Below are positions 34,164-46,778 of a stretch of 64,000 bases of DNA, one piece after another. The notes below the pieces were generated by a model. The model saw only the letters and a program-made list of their open reading frames with translations, made no database searches and had not been told where the DNA came from. The stretch comes from Anaeramoeba flamelloides (Eukaryota > Metamonada > Anaeramoebidae), in contig JANTQA010000057.1 of NCBI GenBank assembly GCA_027625915.1, forward strand, positions 10,540,001 to 10,604,000. The letters are read 5' to 3'. A program made the translations under genes and the position numbers. Within the stretch, counting starts at the first letter, position 1. Every line of letters starts with the position of its first letter.

Positions 34164-35251
34164 AAATACAAAGCTAATGATTAAAAATTTGATGAAAAAT
34201 TTGAATTTTGTAGAGATCCCCAAAACGTCACAATCGGATTTCAATAAAAAAGGAGATCTAAACTAAATTTCATAATAAACGGCCCATGTTATATTTGAAT
34301 TTTGAATTGCTTTTGTATCGTTTTGAAGTTTTTCCCCTCACAATGAAAAGTTTGTAAATAAATCATTTTTTCTCTTTTTTATTTTTTTGACAGTGTTTTG
34401 TTAAAATCAAAAATAAAAATGAAAAATTGGAAAGAACAGATGAATTAATGAAAAAATTGGTTTCAAATATGAAAAAGAGATTAGATGTAGTTATTCAAAT
34501 GGAAGGAGAATCGACAAATGGGTTTTTATTAATTTTTTAAAATTTCTATTTTTTATGTAATGCTTTTTTCAAAATAAATGGCCAAATTTTTTTGAACTGT
34601 TTTTTTTATTTTTTTTTCTTTTATTTTTAGACAAAAAACAAATATCTCTTGAGTATAGAACTGAATACTAAAACCGAAATTTTTATATTATAATAGATAA
34701 CTTCAATTATTAAAAATATTTTTCTTTAAAATTTGATTTTTAATGGGCCAATGATTTTGAAATGGAGTTTACATGTTTTTTTTTTGATTCTATTGATAAT
34801 AATATAACGAACTATTTCTTTGAAGCAAATTGTTTTTTCTTTTAATTGTTTTTACTTTTTGTTTTCAGGTTTCTGTGATTTCTGTGATTTCTGTGATTTC
34901 TGTGATTTCTGGTGATTTCTTTGATTTTATTAAGGTTTTCAATTAAAAATCGTGTTGAGCATTTTTTGCAGCTTTCACTTTTTTGCCAAGGGCCAAATAT
35001 TATTATTCAAAGTCATGATTCTGAAGTATCTTGAAATTATCGAAATAAAATGAACTAAAAAAGTAAATATGGTTTTGTTGATGTGATGTTGATCAAAAAA
35101 AATTTATTTAAAACGAATAATCAAAAAACAAAAAAAAACAAGTACAAATTAAAAAAAAATTAAAAGGTTTAGGTTTTGATCACACAAGATGAAGGTTTGA
35201 TCTTTTTTTGGGTATGGGAAGTCTAAAAGAAAAAAAAAAAATAGAATTGAC
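34164..35251. other. Spacer downstream of uS11 with a 9-bp tandem repeat
   Basis: 34870-34918 holds about five TTTCTGTGA units. The rest is AT-rich and includes the 3' flank of the minus-strand uS11 gene. No other gene recognised. Confidence 0.55.
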
Positions 35252-36124
35252 TTAAAGTCTTCTTCCTCTTCTTCCACCATGCTTTCTTGTTCCATCGGTT
35301 GGGATTGGTGTAACGTCTTCAATTCTTCCAATTTTCATTCCAGCTCTTGCAAGAGCACGCATGGCTGCTTGTCCTCCTGGACCAGGTCTTCTTCTTCTGT
35401 TTCCACCTCTTCCTCTGATTTTAATATGAAGCGCGTTGATATTTAATTCCTATTTTAGAAATTTCAAAAAAGAAAATTATGAACAATCAATATTCGATCG
35501 AAGGATTGGTTTTTTAAAAATGGGTTTATTTGGGATGAGTAATTGCCTTGTAAAGTAAAGAAAAAGAAAAAAAATATTTTTGTTGGACAAGTAGATACAT
35601 ACCTTACAACGTGTAATAATGTCTACGACAGCAAGCATTGCTGCGTATGGGGAGGACTCGTCACGATCGGTTTTTACTTTTTGTCCACCTTTAGTTATTG
35701 AAAAGATAGGTTTTGTAAATATAATTGTTTTTTGTAATTTGTTTGTTATTTGAATATTTTTACTGAGTCTAATAAAAAGGTTTCGGGAAATTACAATGTT
35801 ACACAAAGAAAAAAATACAGACCTGATACTCTTGCAATTGTTTCACTTCCAGAAAGATCAGTGACATGGATGAAAGTGTCCTGAAAAAATTTTTTTTAAT
35901 TTAGGTTTGTGGAAGAAAAGAACAAAACAAAAAACAAAAAAAGTAAAACTTTAAGATTAAAAAAATAGAAAGCATAACAAGAGAGAAAGTTTGATCTTTA
36001 CATTCCAAGATGCATAAATATGTGCTACACCAAAAACAAGTTCACCTTCCTTTACCAAAGGACCCATTTTTTTTTCTTCAGTTTCTTTTTGTTGTTTCTT
36101 TTGTTGTTTCTTTCTTCTACTCAT
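35252..36124 (-). CDS. RPS14: Small-subunit ribosomal protein uS11 (RPS14), four exons
   Basis: The exons on the minus strand are 36124-36002, 35880-35823, 35688-35603 and 35449-35252. The introns are 121, 134 and 153 nt, with donors GTAAAG, GTCTGT and GTATGT and AG acceptors. Spliced, they give 465 nt encoding 154 residues, close to the 151 of human RPS14. Conserved landmarks are [23 protein letters not shown] sequence across exon 1/2, SGGQKVK across exon 2/3, [50 protein letters not shown] and the C-terminal GGRRGRRL, followed directly by TAA. The protein sits on the 40S platform and supports pre-18S rRNA processing and decoding. The N-terminus is Lys/Gln/Glu-rich, as in other eukaryotes. 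This gene is the firmest evidence that TAA is a stop here. Confidence 0.97.
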
Positions 36125-36510
36125 TTTTGAAAATGAAAAAATTGTTATTTACAAATACAGAGAAAATTAATAAAAAAATGAAAATTAGGATTGTAATATG
36201 AATTTCTATCATGATTCTTTCTGCATTTTTGTTCCGGTTTTTCAAAGTTTTGAATTACAATTATTTCAGAATATATAATTTCTTCTGAGAGATAGGAAAA
36301 ACCTAATAAAATTATAATTCAATTTTGTGATTTATTAAAAGTGGAAACTCTCTTTTCAAAACATTAAAATTGAAGACAATTTCCAAAATCAACTGACTTT
36401 TCAAGTTTCTTTGAATTTCATCCAATAAAATTTGATATTCAAAAGGGGTTAAAATACCTCACAACAACACAAATAACTAAAAACCATACAATAGATTGTA
36501 GAGAATTTAA
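36125..36510. promoter_or_regulatory. uS11 upstream region
   Basis: AT-rich sequence 5' of the minus-strand uS11 start. It must contain its promoter by position, but I see no specific element. The next feature is a MITE. Confidence 0.3.
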
Positions 36511-38049
36511 TATAAACAGTTCAACTTTTAAGTTATAAACTTTAACCAAAAATTAAGCCATAGAATTACACCAAACTAATGTAAAGATTTTGAGTTATCT
36601 GAAAAGAAACATTATATAACAAATAATTCCTTAATAGGTGCCATAATTTTTAATTTTTGGTTAAAGTTTGTGCCTTAAGGGAGTAGCTACACCATAAGGC
36701 CTGATAAAAATTTGAGAGAGATGAGATAAGAAAATTTTATTTTAGTGGGGTGTGATCGTAGATTCTCTAAAAATTTTTTTAAAAAAATTATTTGATATTT
36801 TTTTTTTAGTAATGTTGAACAATAAAAAAAAAGAGATTATATTGATAAAATAGTTTTTTTTTTATTAGTATTTTTTTATTAAAATAAACTTAATTCCATT
36901 AATTTGGACACAGTTTAAACAGTTGGAAAATAACAATAACATGATTTACATCCAATTGGAAATTAATTTTAATTCAACAAACTATAAAATTTTTTGTGTT
37001 TTTTGTTTTTTTTCATTTTCTTTTTTTCAGTTACTTAATCGGTTTAGTTAGATCTGAAAATTTTTTATAGATGGTTGATAGATGGTTACAGTTGAGTTTC
37101 TTCAAGTGAAAAATCCACAAACAACCGGTGTATGGTATCTTATCATTTGATCGATCAACAATTGTTGGTGTAATTTTAACAAATCTACCAATATATTTTT
37201 TGTTCAAACTCTTTCATTTTTTTGGATACACTTGTTTTGTTTTTTGTTTTATATTGTTTTCTTATATTTGGATGAAAATGATTACTTAAAAAACCATTAA
37301 TAAGATGTTACTTAAATCTGGTTTTATATTACGTTTGGGAGAATATAGTAAATTGAGTTTTTGTTTCCCTATTTTTGATTTTAGATGTGTCCAAATTTTT
37401 GGAATGGGGTTTAGTTTTTTTTTTTTGGGAGAAGATAATTTCAGATTCTTTGAATAAAACTTATAGATATTCTTTGGTTTAAACTTTGATAACATATAAT
37501 CATATTCACTTCTCATATTCCACTAAAAACAACGATTTAAAATCCTAACAAGTAATAATTTGACTTAATTATTCTAATTTTGGAATCTTCTAGCTATTTA
37601 AGTCCGATTTATGTTTCCTTTTATATTCCCTCAATTGTGATATTGTTGTTCTTTTTAAACAAAATCCATTAATCCTAAATGCCACAAATAAAAAAAAATT
37701 TCCAATTGCTTTATGTTTTCAGGATTAAAAAAATCTCAAAAATGATGAAAAAATAAAAAATGAAAAAATTAAATGCCATAATAGAATGTTGAGAAAAGAA
37801 TAAAAGATAAGTCATTCAACTTTCAAAACACTATTTTAAGTAATTCAACTCAACATTCTATTGTGGCAATTTCTTTGAGACTTTGAAAAAAAAAATTTAA
37901 AAATCTAATGAATAAAGCACTTTAAATAATAAAAATCAATGAGGTACAAGCAGAGTAAAAAATGTTATTTTCTGATCCTCTTCAGAATTGCACAAAAGTG
38001 AAAAATTTTCCTTTACCGTGGCCACTCCCTTAAAAGCGGAATTGCTGTA
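36511..38049. mobile_element. Family 1 MITE split by a TTAA element
   Basis: The left part (36511-36678) begins CAGTTCAACTTTTAAG and runs through most of a diverged family 1 copy to GTTTGTGCC-TTAA. The right part resumes at 38030 with TTAA-AAGCGGAATTGCTG-TA, the normal family end. The intervening 1.35 kb is a separate element. Confidence 0.82.
36675..38033 (-). mobile_element. TTAA-targeting DNA element (family 3), longer copy
   Basis: 1351 bp bounded by TTAA on both sides, with inverted ends GGGAGTAGCTACACC and GGGAGTGGCCACGG. The host MITE supplies the empty site, showing that TTAA was duplicated on insertion. TTAA duplication is the hallmark of piggyBac, although known piggyBac ends usually start CCC rather than GGG. 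The minus-strand 76-codon frame 37286-37516 inside it (YDYMLSKFKPKNIYKFYSKN) is the only coding-like piece and is not a recognisable transposase. Confidence 0.85.
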
Positions 38050-39943
38050 TTCATTTTCAAATTCAAAATTTTTTGTCAGAGAAGGATTTTTTAATTCCTT
38101 TTATTGATTAATGTTAGTTTTTTAATGCTTATTATATGTGTATCATAAATGAAAATAATTTTGTTTCGCTTCAAGTTACTGAACATTTTTTTCAAATTTC
38201 AATTATTTACTCCAAAGTGACCCTTGAAGACTTAAAAAGAAAAAATGTAGAATATCGTGCATTAGGGAATAGTTGATATCTCGAATGAAATAGTCGAATT
38301 AATCAATAGATTTTCTTTAAAATTGAAAATTTTCAATTCTTATTTCACTTATTGAGAAAAAAAGATTTTTCATTTCAATCTTAAATTAAATTTCAAATAA
38401 AATTCCAATATAAACCAATATGATTTCGGAACAATTCTTCTCACTGTTTTGATAATCTTGTAATAACAAGTTTTTGTACCAAGTGAATCATAATCTTGTA
38501 ATAAAAAAAAATTACAAAAGAATTAGGTATAAGTAAAAAATAGAAAAAAAGAAAAAACCAAAAATGAGGAAAAATGTGAAAAAATGATATAAATTTTGAA
38601 AATTTAAAATTAAAATTAGTTCTACTACTATTCATTGAAATCCCATGAAAATATATAGTTCACATATTTTATTTATTATTCTTCGACAGAAAAATAGTTG
38701 ATTAACGGATATTTTTTACTCATAAAGAATATTCTTATTTAAAAATGACCTCAGCTATCAGATCTAAGATGGACTAGTCTAAAATTAGTCTATATTGCTT
38801 TTGAATCTATTTAACCTCAGTAACCCCCAATTAAAATTTATCTAAAAGTTCAATTTTCAAATAGTACTAAAAATTGGCCTTATTAATAAAAAAAAATACT
38901 ATTTTTCTCAAAGAAAACGTTATAATTTCAGAAAAAATAAACATTTTGATGCAAATTTAAAGGATTATAATGTATTTAAAGACTTAAGATTTGAATATTA
39001 TCTTATGGAAATTTATCTTGACATTTAAATAAATTATAAAAATTTTATTTTAGTTAAAAAAATTAAACTAAAATTAAAAATTTTCCACAAATCTAAAACG
39101 GTTCAAACAATCACATTTATATATTTACATTCAAATTGAAAATAATTTTGATTTTTCTAAAAATAGGAAAATCATTTTTTCATCTTTTTTTTTTTGTTTT
39201 CATTTCATTTTTTGAATCACCTAAGTTTTTTGTACAAGATCAACTATTTTTTTTTTTTTAATTGATTAATATTAGGCTAAAGTTGATTTCTGCTAAATCG
39301 AAGAACTCAAATAAAAATAATTTTTGATATCTAACCTTTCTACGGATCAATAAACCAACAGGAATTTAAACACATTCACCACTGTATTTTTTTTTTTGTT
39401 TTGCTCTCTCCAAAATTTTTAATACAGTCTTGATTTATTAGTATTGATTACTATTTATTGTCTATTTTGTAAGTATTGTAATTTATAAACAAGTATTCAT
39501 ATTTTGAATATCGAATGGATTCTAATTTGGTATTTCTTCTTTAATTGGTTTAATAAGATTTTTTTTATTAAAAATTGAATTTCAGTGTGTTAAAAATTTT
39601 GAATTGTGGTTTTAATAATTGAAGAACATGTTTATTTTGAAGGGGATAATCATTTTATTATTTCCTTCTTATAGAACTTAAAAAAATAATAATTTTATAA
39701 CTAAAAAAAAAAAAAACAAGAAATTTTTTTCAAATATAAAGCTTTTAAAATGAAAAAAAAAGTTACATTGCAATGAAAAAATCCATTTAATGAAAAAAAT
39801 ACGTGGCAAGATTTTTTAAAGTTAATATTCAGAAAATTGTTTTATAATTTCATTTATGTAGTAAGAAATCTTTTTTTTTTTTTTTTTTTTTTGTTACAAA
39901 ATTTTTCAAATTATAACTCACCCACTTATTAAAATGACGATCA
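38050..39943. other. AT-rich spacer
   Basis: Nothing recognised. The 38441-38635 minus frame is Phe-rich and not credible. Confidence 0.5.
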
Positions 39944-40162
39944 ATGGAATTTGAATTGTTCAAAAAAATCTCAACTCAATCAAAAAACAAAGAAAAATTA
40001 TCATTTTCCAAACTCTTACAAGCCCCAAGAAAAATCTATTTATTATTATTATTATTATTATTTAAGGGAGGAATTTTTAACCCCTCTTATTTACATGAAT
40101 TAATTAATTTTTATTTAGAAAATTTATTAAAGCCTCAAAAATCATTTCATTACCCATTATGA
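39944..40162 (+). CDS. Hypothetical short frame
   Basis: A 72-codon frame, partly coding-like (FKGGIFNPSYLHELINFYLE) after a Leu run encoded by an (ATT)n-type microsatellite at 40037-40061. I know no family for it. It may be an exon fragment or a small gene; no splice sites were assigned. Confidence 0.28.
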   Translation: MEFELFKKISTQSKNKEKLSFSKLLQAPRKIYLLLLLLLFKGGIFNPSYLHELINFYLENLLKPQKSFHYPL

Positions 40163-40689
40163 TAATAAGCAGTTGGGCCCTCTTTTATAATAATATTAGA
40201 AATATTATTATAATTTAATATATTCGATATATTAATGTTTTTTTAATTCAGATATCCTGATTTTGTGATTATTTTCATATTCTAAGGCATTTCCATAGAA
40301 AAAACTCTATTTTTTTAAAAAATCAGTTAATCTACTTAGTTATCAAAAAATTATTTCAGCACTATATAGAAATCATACTATAATGAACTTTAGGTAGGTT
40401 TATTACTTTATTCATCAAAAATTTGGTTATTTATAAAATGGATTTGATTTTGAATTACAAACCAATTTTCCGAATATTAAGAATTAAAAATCTTTTCAGG
40501 TATTTTTTTTGATTTCCGGTATTATTTACACAACAAGAAAGGGTTTTTCTGACTTTAATTTAATTTTATTAATTCCAATTTCTGATTTCAATCTCTTTAA
40601 CAAATACAGATATTTACTTTTTATGTATTACATTTCAATTTAATCAGTTTTAACCATCCTTTAGTGATTATTAAACATTCGAAAAATCA
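40163..40689. other. AT-rich spacer
   Basis: Nothing recognised. Confidence 0.5.
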
Positions 40690-42120
40690 TCTCCTAAATT
40701 TAATAACAAATCCAATATAAAATTTTAAAAATCTTGAAATTGAAAAACAAAATAAAAATATGATTACTGTAAAATCAAACTAACTTTTAATGTTATTTTC
40801 AAAAAGGAATTATTGCTTTTAAAATTTTGATCCCTTTTTCAAAATTCTTAAATAGTTCAAAATCCAACATATTGTCAAATTATCTAAAACAAAATTGTTT
40901 TTCCTTTGAAAAGAAAAAAGAAATCTTTTTTTCAGAGAAGGAAGTGTACAAAAAAAACTTTTCAAAATAAAACCACTAAGATCTAAAATAACCCAGTATA
41001 AAAAAATCAAATTAATTTCTGAAAATTACAATAATTATTCCAAATTTGAAAAAATAATTTTTTTTGATTCAAAAAACAGTTGGAATCAATTTTTTCTTTT
41101 TATCGAATAAAAAAAGATGAGAAAAAAAAAACAACGAATTGAAATAAAAATTCCCCTTTAAATTCTTTTTTAAAACCTCTATATTCAACTTATAATCTAA
41201 GGTATACTTTTTTATTTGTTTATTTATAATCAATAATTAATAACCAAATATTAATTTTTTCAATTATTTAGTAATAACCCAAAGATTAAACTAATCAATA
41301 GACTTTACAGTTATTTCTCAATTTTTTAAATGTTTTATAAACAAATAAAACTAATTCAAATTAATAATTGTAATAAAAATAATGATAACAGATATTATCA
41401 AATAACTGATTAAAATATGAATGGGATTTTCTTGTTACTGTTAATTGAAAAATAAAAGGATCAAAATTTTCATTCAGCTTTCCAAAAAAATCATCATCCC
41501 AAGTATTAAAAAAATCATCAAAGTCGCAATTATATCAGGTACATTAATCATTTAAGCTTTTCTTTAGGAATTAAAAAATTGAAATTATACATGATTTATA
41601 TAACCTTTTTTAGGAAAGTTGAATGAAAAATTTGTTCCATTTATTTTTCAACAAATAGTATACTCTAAATATTTGAAAAGGAAATTACCTAATCTTTTAA
41701 ATTTTTTTACAATTTAAGAAATATATGTGAATAATTTAAATAATCAATTTTTTTCAAAATACAATGGATTCAATATTTAAATAATTTTTACTGTATTTGT
41801 AAAATAAGATTAAATTTTCAAGGTTATTTGTTCATACAGACTCTGAAATTACTAAAAATGTGATTTTTCAAAAAAATAAAAATGGTTTTCTACTTTTTCA
41901 ATTCTAATTTGGATCCTAAAATCCAAACTAAAAAAGAGATCAGATCTTTTAACTTAAAATTTATTTGTCGAAAATGAACTTTGTTAAAAATGATTATTCA
42001 TTTTTCAAAAGTTGATAAATGGAGTTGCATAGCGGGTTTAGTCGTACCTTAGTTTAAATAATTCCTCTATTACCTTTTGAGTATTAAAAATAAATAAGAG
42101 TTACTAGTCCCTGAAAAAAT
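40690..42120. repeat. Dispersed 1.2-1.4-kb repeat, copy 1
   Basis: Colinear with 58970-60190 at moderate identity. Shared landmarks include TTACTTTTAATG-like, CAAAGATTAAA and AATAAGAGTTACTAGTCC near the right end. No coding capacity or terminal repeats were recognised, so it is either an old segmental duplication or an element. Confidence 0.65.
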
Positions 42121-42674
42121 TATCAAATTATTTGATTCAAAAAACGGTGATTTTATTTGTACCAATCTTAAAAAGAAATAAATTAAATTCACTGTTAATC
42201 ACAAAATTCTCCCACTCTGTTATTTTAATGAAATTTATTAAATTACATTTTATTTTTTGTAAAATTCTGTGTTTTACAATTAAAAGACAATTAAAATTGT
42301 GATTTTCTTGAATAAATAAAAAATGTTTCAAGACAAAACAAGTAACTACACCAATTTATCTTTATATTTCGATTTATTTTGTTTCATTTTTACAGCTATA
42401 ACACTATAGTTAATTAGTACTTGTAAATAAAAAATTCGATTAGCAGTATTTCAAGCAAAGAAGAGACACTCAGTTTAAAACTTTTTTATTTCTTTCTCAT
42501 TAAATGAAATTTGGACATAGAACTCAAGTAAGGAACCTTATTGATTCAAGTTTTGACAAAATACTTTACCAAAAAGAGATCAATTTAAAAACTCTTTTAA
42601 TTTTCAAAGTGTTATTTTGTAATTTTAAAAACCCAAAAATAATTTTTATTTTTTATCAATTATTTATTTTTCAA

Positions 42675-44517
42675 ATGACTGAACCAATTTTAATGAGATC
42701 TAATTCTCAACAGCTTGACTACGATCAGCAATATGCAATTCAACTTCAAAACGAATTATGGGGAGGCAAACCAAATCACAATTTTTATTCACAACCAATC
42801 CAAAAAACATCATCTTTTCGAAAGTTTTCTGATCAAAACCAAAAACAACAACCACTCAGAATTAATAAAACTAGCAATGAAAAGAAAAAAAATCACACTT
42901 TCCATGGTTTTCATATTCACAAACAAAAAACAAAACATCATTTTGAAAAAATTCAAATCAAAAAAAAAGAAAAAAGAACAAAAAAAGAAAAAGAAACAGA
43001 AACAGAAATTGAAAAAGAAAAAGAAATTGAAAACCAAGGACAAATAATAATTGATGAAGAGTCTATTGAAAATAACATTGATCAAGATAAAGAAAAAGAG
43101 AATGAAAAAAACCAAGAAAAAGAAAAACAAAAACAAAAACCCAAACCAAAACAAAACCAAAAAATCGAAATCCATTTTCAAATCCCAAAACTAAAAAAAA
43201 AAAAAGAAATAACGAATAGAAATAATCTCAATTATTACAACCAATTACACCATAATGAAAAAATACTTCTCAATTCCTTCCCGTCTCCTTTTAGTAAGTA
43301 TTACAAATTAGTTAAAAAAAACAATGAAGCAAACAGTAACAATTTACAAGCAAATTATTTAAATAAAAAAAAAAATAAAAGTACGAGTGCTAAACCAATC
43401 ACATTCAGCTTGTTGAGCACAAACACAAAAAATCTGAATAATAAATGGAAAGGAAAGCATATCGTTAATTTTAATACACAAAGAATAAGAAAACTGCATC
43501 AAAATGAAAATCAAAAACAAAAACAAAATCAAAATCAAAAGCATAATCAAAAAAAAAAAGAAAAAGAAAAAGAAAAAGAAAAAGAAAAAGAAAAAGAAAA
43601 AGAAAAAGAAAAAGAAAAAGAACAAGAAAAAGAGCATGAAAAAGAAAAAATAGAAATTATTGATTTAATTGACGAAGAAGAGTCTCCTTTAAAACGACGA
43701 AGATCAAATCCAAAACAAAAAAAACATGTGAATCGAAAAACAACAAATAATACATTTTTAACTTACCCAAGGAGAAACCAAAGAAACCATGGCCACAACA
43801 CAAGAAACCATGGCCATAACACAAGAAACCATATAAGGCCACAAAACGGCGTTCATTATATCAACCGAGGAACTGAATTACCAAGGGATCTAATTCAAAA
43901 TCCTTTTTCAATATCTCATAATCACCACCGTCGATATTTTGTACGCCCACCGAACCCAATTCCTGTATTACAAAGAAGAGCAACACCTTCATTTTCTCAA
44001 TACCAAACGCATGAGTTAGATATTGATCAAATGGATTACCACCAACTTCTTGAGTTAGGGGATTCAATAGGCAAAGTATCACAAGGCCTTTCAAAGAACA
44101 AAATCAACTCTCTTGAAAAAATTGTTTTAAAAGAAGATTCTTTGGGCAAGTATAAAGACGAAAAGTGTGTCATTTGTTTAATGGAGTTTGAAATTGACGA
44201 GTCTTTGACAATTCTTAAATGTTCTCATTTTTTTCATCAAAGGTATTTTTTTTTTTTATATTTTTATTTTCTTTTCCTTTGTTTTTTTGTTTAAATATCC
44301 CCACTTATTTGATCTTACATTTATTTTTATGATTTGGATCTATCCCTGTCCTTCTCTTTCTCTTTCTCAATATCTGTACCCTTCTCTTTATCTGTACCCT
44401 TCTCTTTATCTGTACCCTTCTCTTTTTATTTATCTCTATCTTTATATTAGCTGTCTTAGCCAATGGCTCAATGATCATAAAAAATGTCCAATTTGTAATA
44501 CAACAGTTGATAATTAA
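42675..44517 (+). CDS. RING-H2 zinc-finger protein (putative E3 ubiquitin ligase), two exons
   Basis: Exon 1 is 42675-44242 and exon 2 is 44451-44517, joined across a 208-nt GTATTT...TTAG intron. The join is in frame and splits the RING. The RING-H2 is canonical: CVIC, 14 residues, C-S-H-F-F-H, then Q-S-C, 10 residues, CPIC, then the stop. It would bind two zinc ions and recruit an E2. I start at the ATG giving MTEPILMRSNSQQLDYDQQY; an in-frame ATG at 42504 only adds Phe/Ile-rich leader-like sequence. Between the N-terminus and the RING are about 450 mostly disordered residues: a (KE)n tract (about 43557-43640), (NQ)n stretches, an NLS-like KRRRS, and RNHGHNT repeats. Targets are unknown. Confidence 0.9.
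44371..44424 (+). repeat. 18-bp minisatellite within the RING-gene intron
   Basis: Three exact copies of TATCTGTACCCTTCTCTT, forming the pyrimidine-rich run shortly before the TTAG acceptor at 44450. Confidence 0.9.
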
Positions 44518-46006
44518 AAAGTTTAATTTTATTCATATTTTTTTTTGAATGAAAAAACATAATCCAATATTCAAATAAAATTATTTCTTTTAAAGTTTTT
44601 TGTAATGATTTTAAAAGAAGTAAAATAAAAAAAAACAAAAAAAAAAAAAAAAAGATACCATCTTTGCTTCTTAAAAATTTATAAATAAAATAAATTCCAA
44701 TTAAAAATAATTTCTTTATTTTTAGATATGTTTAGTAACAATTTCTGTATTTTTTATTTAAATTTTTAGAGGATTTGATGACATCTCTATCAATTCAAGA
44801 TAAAGGTGAAAAAACACAATTAATATTATAAAATTACGAAAAATTTTCAAAAGTCATGATTATTTTTATCAAATCCCGATATCCTAGAAAATCGCGATAA
44901 TAAATAATAACATGATCATGATACAAATCGTGATAATTGATAAAATCACAATATTCTTTTACAATTATTTTCAAAAAGTGGCAACTTGTTCCTGTTTTAG
45001 ATTGCATCAATTTAGACTTTTTCCAAAAAGAAAAGTTTTAAAAAAATAAGTAATTTTTAAGAAAAAACATTTTTTCTAACTTTTCTATTTTAATAGAAGG
45101 AAATAAAGAAACTTTTAAAAGCAGAGGTAAAGGTTGGAGTGTAAAGAAAAGTACTTTGGAGATTTTTGAGTTCCTCACATTTATAAAACTTGATTATTTT
45201 GAAAAATTTTAATCAAAAAAAAATTATCACTTTTTTACAATTAAAAAGTTGAAAAAATTCCACATTATTTTACTATAACTGTAGTCAAACGATGATATTT
45301 TATAAAATCATTTTAAACACTTGATTATTGTATAAAAATAGTTTATTGTGATCAACAATTAATTAGGATGGATTAGTTGATCATTTTAGGACTAATTAAG
45401 GAATATTTTTGTAAAGAAAAAGTTTTTTTGGATAAAAAATAAATCCTTGAAAAAAAAAATTAATTTTTTATAAAACAATAGAAAAGAAAATAATTAAAAA
45501 AAGTATCAAATCAACAGTTGTTTAGTCTTTTGATTTAATTTTCCTGGCAGGCCGATCGATCCTTTTATACTAACTTTATTAATACGAAAAGAAAAATGAT
45601 AAGTTTATCTTTCTATTGTGGTATTATCAATTATAATCTATAAAAAAGAATGGTCATACAAACAACCCTTCACAAGTTCTTTAACGAGTCTATTTTTCTG
45701 AAAATAATTTTCTTAATTGTAAAAAAATTGGAAGGAGTTGATTTCCTTTTTTACCAGTTTAACAATAAACCTATTCATATTCGTCGAAATTGTCACAAAT
45801 GTTTTGAATTTGTTTGTTATTCTTTTTTTTGTGTGTTCTTCTTCTTGGTTTTTTCTTATCTTTAGATTTTACATATAACTTGACTAGAATTTTTCATCTT
45901 TTTTTTTTTTTTTTGATCTATCACCAATAAGAGTGAAAATTCCACTTTCTTCTTTTTGGTTAATAAACTTATTAATGTATGTATCCATTACAATAAAAAA
46001 AATACG

Positions 46007-46050
<44 letters not shown>

Positions 46051-46053
46051 TCT
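44518..46053. other. AT-rich spacer with (AT)n
   Basis: (AT)n spans about 46009-46041. The frame 45650-45865 is Phe-rich and not credible. No gene recognised. Confidence 0.5.
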
Positions 46054-46725
46054 GTCAAAGGGTACCAGTTGTAATGGGAGCATTAAATGTGTTTAAAGGG
46101 TTTGAATAGATATTAGAAGAAAAATTTTATTTTGGGAAATTTTCAAAATTGAAATCATTTTTTCACATTTTTGCTTTTTTTTTTCGATTTTTTTTTTAAA
46201 ATGTCATTCAGTTGCAAAAATTTTTTTTATTGCAAGATCAATAGTCACTAGGTCAAAATATGTTATTCTATGGTTATTGAAACTTATGGAAATGATTGTT
46301 GAGAAATCCTATTGATTTTTATTAGAATGCTATTCAAACTTTGATCTTGATATTTGTTTAATAAATGTGAAAAAATTTCACTTCATTTTCATTTCCTTTT
46401 TCAAATAGAAACCTCAAATACCAACACACTTTGTTTGGGGACTTGATTTCTAAAAGAAAAATATGGAAAATGAAGTGAAAAATGTTTCCTATTTATTATT
46501 CAAATACCAGTTGGAGTTCAAAACGAACATTGTTGTTTTTCTCAATAGTAACCTAAGAATTTGAGTTTTGAAATTTTTAAGAAAATTTATTCATTAATTA
46601 GTTTTCTTTCAAAGATATATCAACAATTCTTTGATGTGTATTATTCTGATTATTTCTTATTTGTTCTTCAAAGGTAAATTATATAAAATAATTTATATTT
46701 GAAAAAAACGTTTGGCCCCTTTGAC
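46054..46725 (+). mobile_element. TIR element family 4, copy 3, with a nested family 5 MITE
   Basis: Ends GTCAAAGGGTACC and, inverted, GTCAAAGGGGCC. It is colinear with 33646-34163 except for about 165 bp (about 46346-46510) with inverted arms matching the foldback at 28088-28271. An (AT)n tract follows at 46741-46776. Confidence 0.75.
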
Positions 46726-46735
46726 TAAAACAGAG

Positions 46736-46778
<43 letters not shown>

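Noticed and set aside
35149-35806. Separate minus-strand frames of 60 and 109 codons
   Set aside because: They read through introns of the uS11 gene; the spliced four-exon model accounts for the conserved protein.
42504-42674. Upstream in-frame extension of the RING gene
   Set aside because: It adds Phe/Ile-rich residues unlike a protein N-terminus; the ATG at 42675 begins a typical Gln-rich start and is preferred.
42810-43842. Minus-strand frames opposite the RING gene
   Set aside because: Phe/Leu-only shadows of the (KE)n and (NQ)n coding tracts.
44287-44450. Apparent protein with YLYPSL repeats
   Set aside because: This is the intron of the RING gene. The repeats are the 18-bp minisatellite, and the RING-H2 is only complete when this segment is spliced out.
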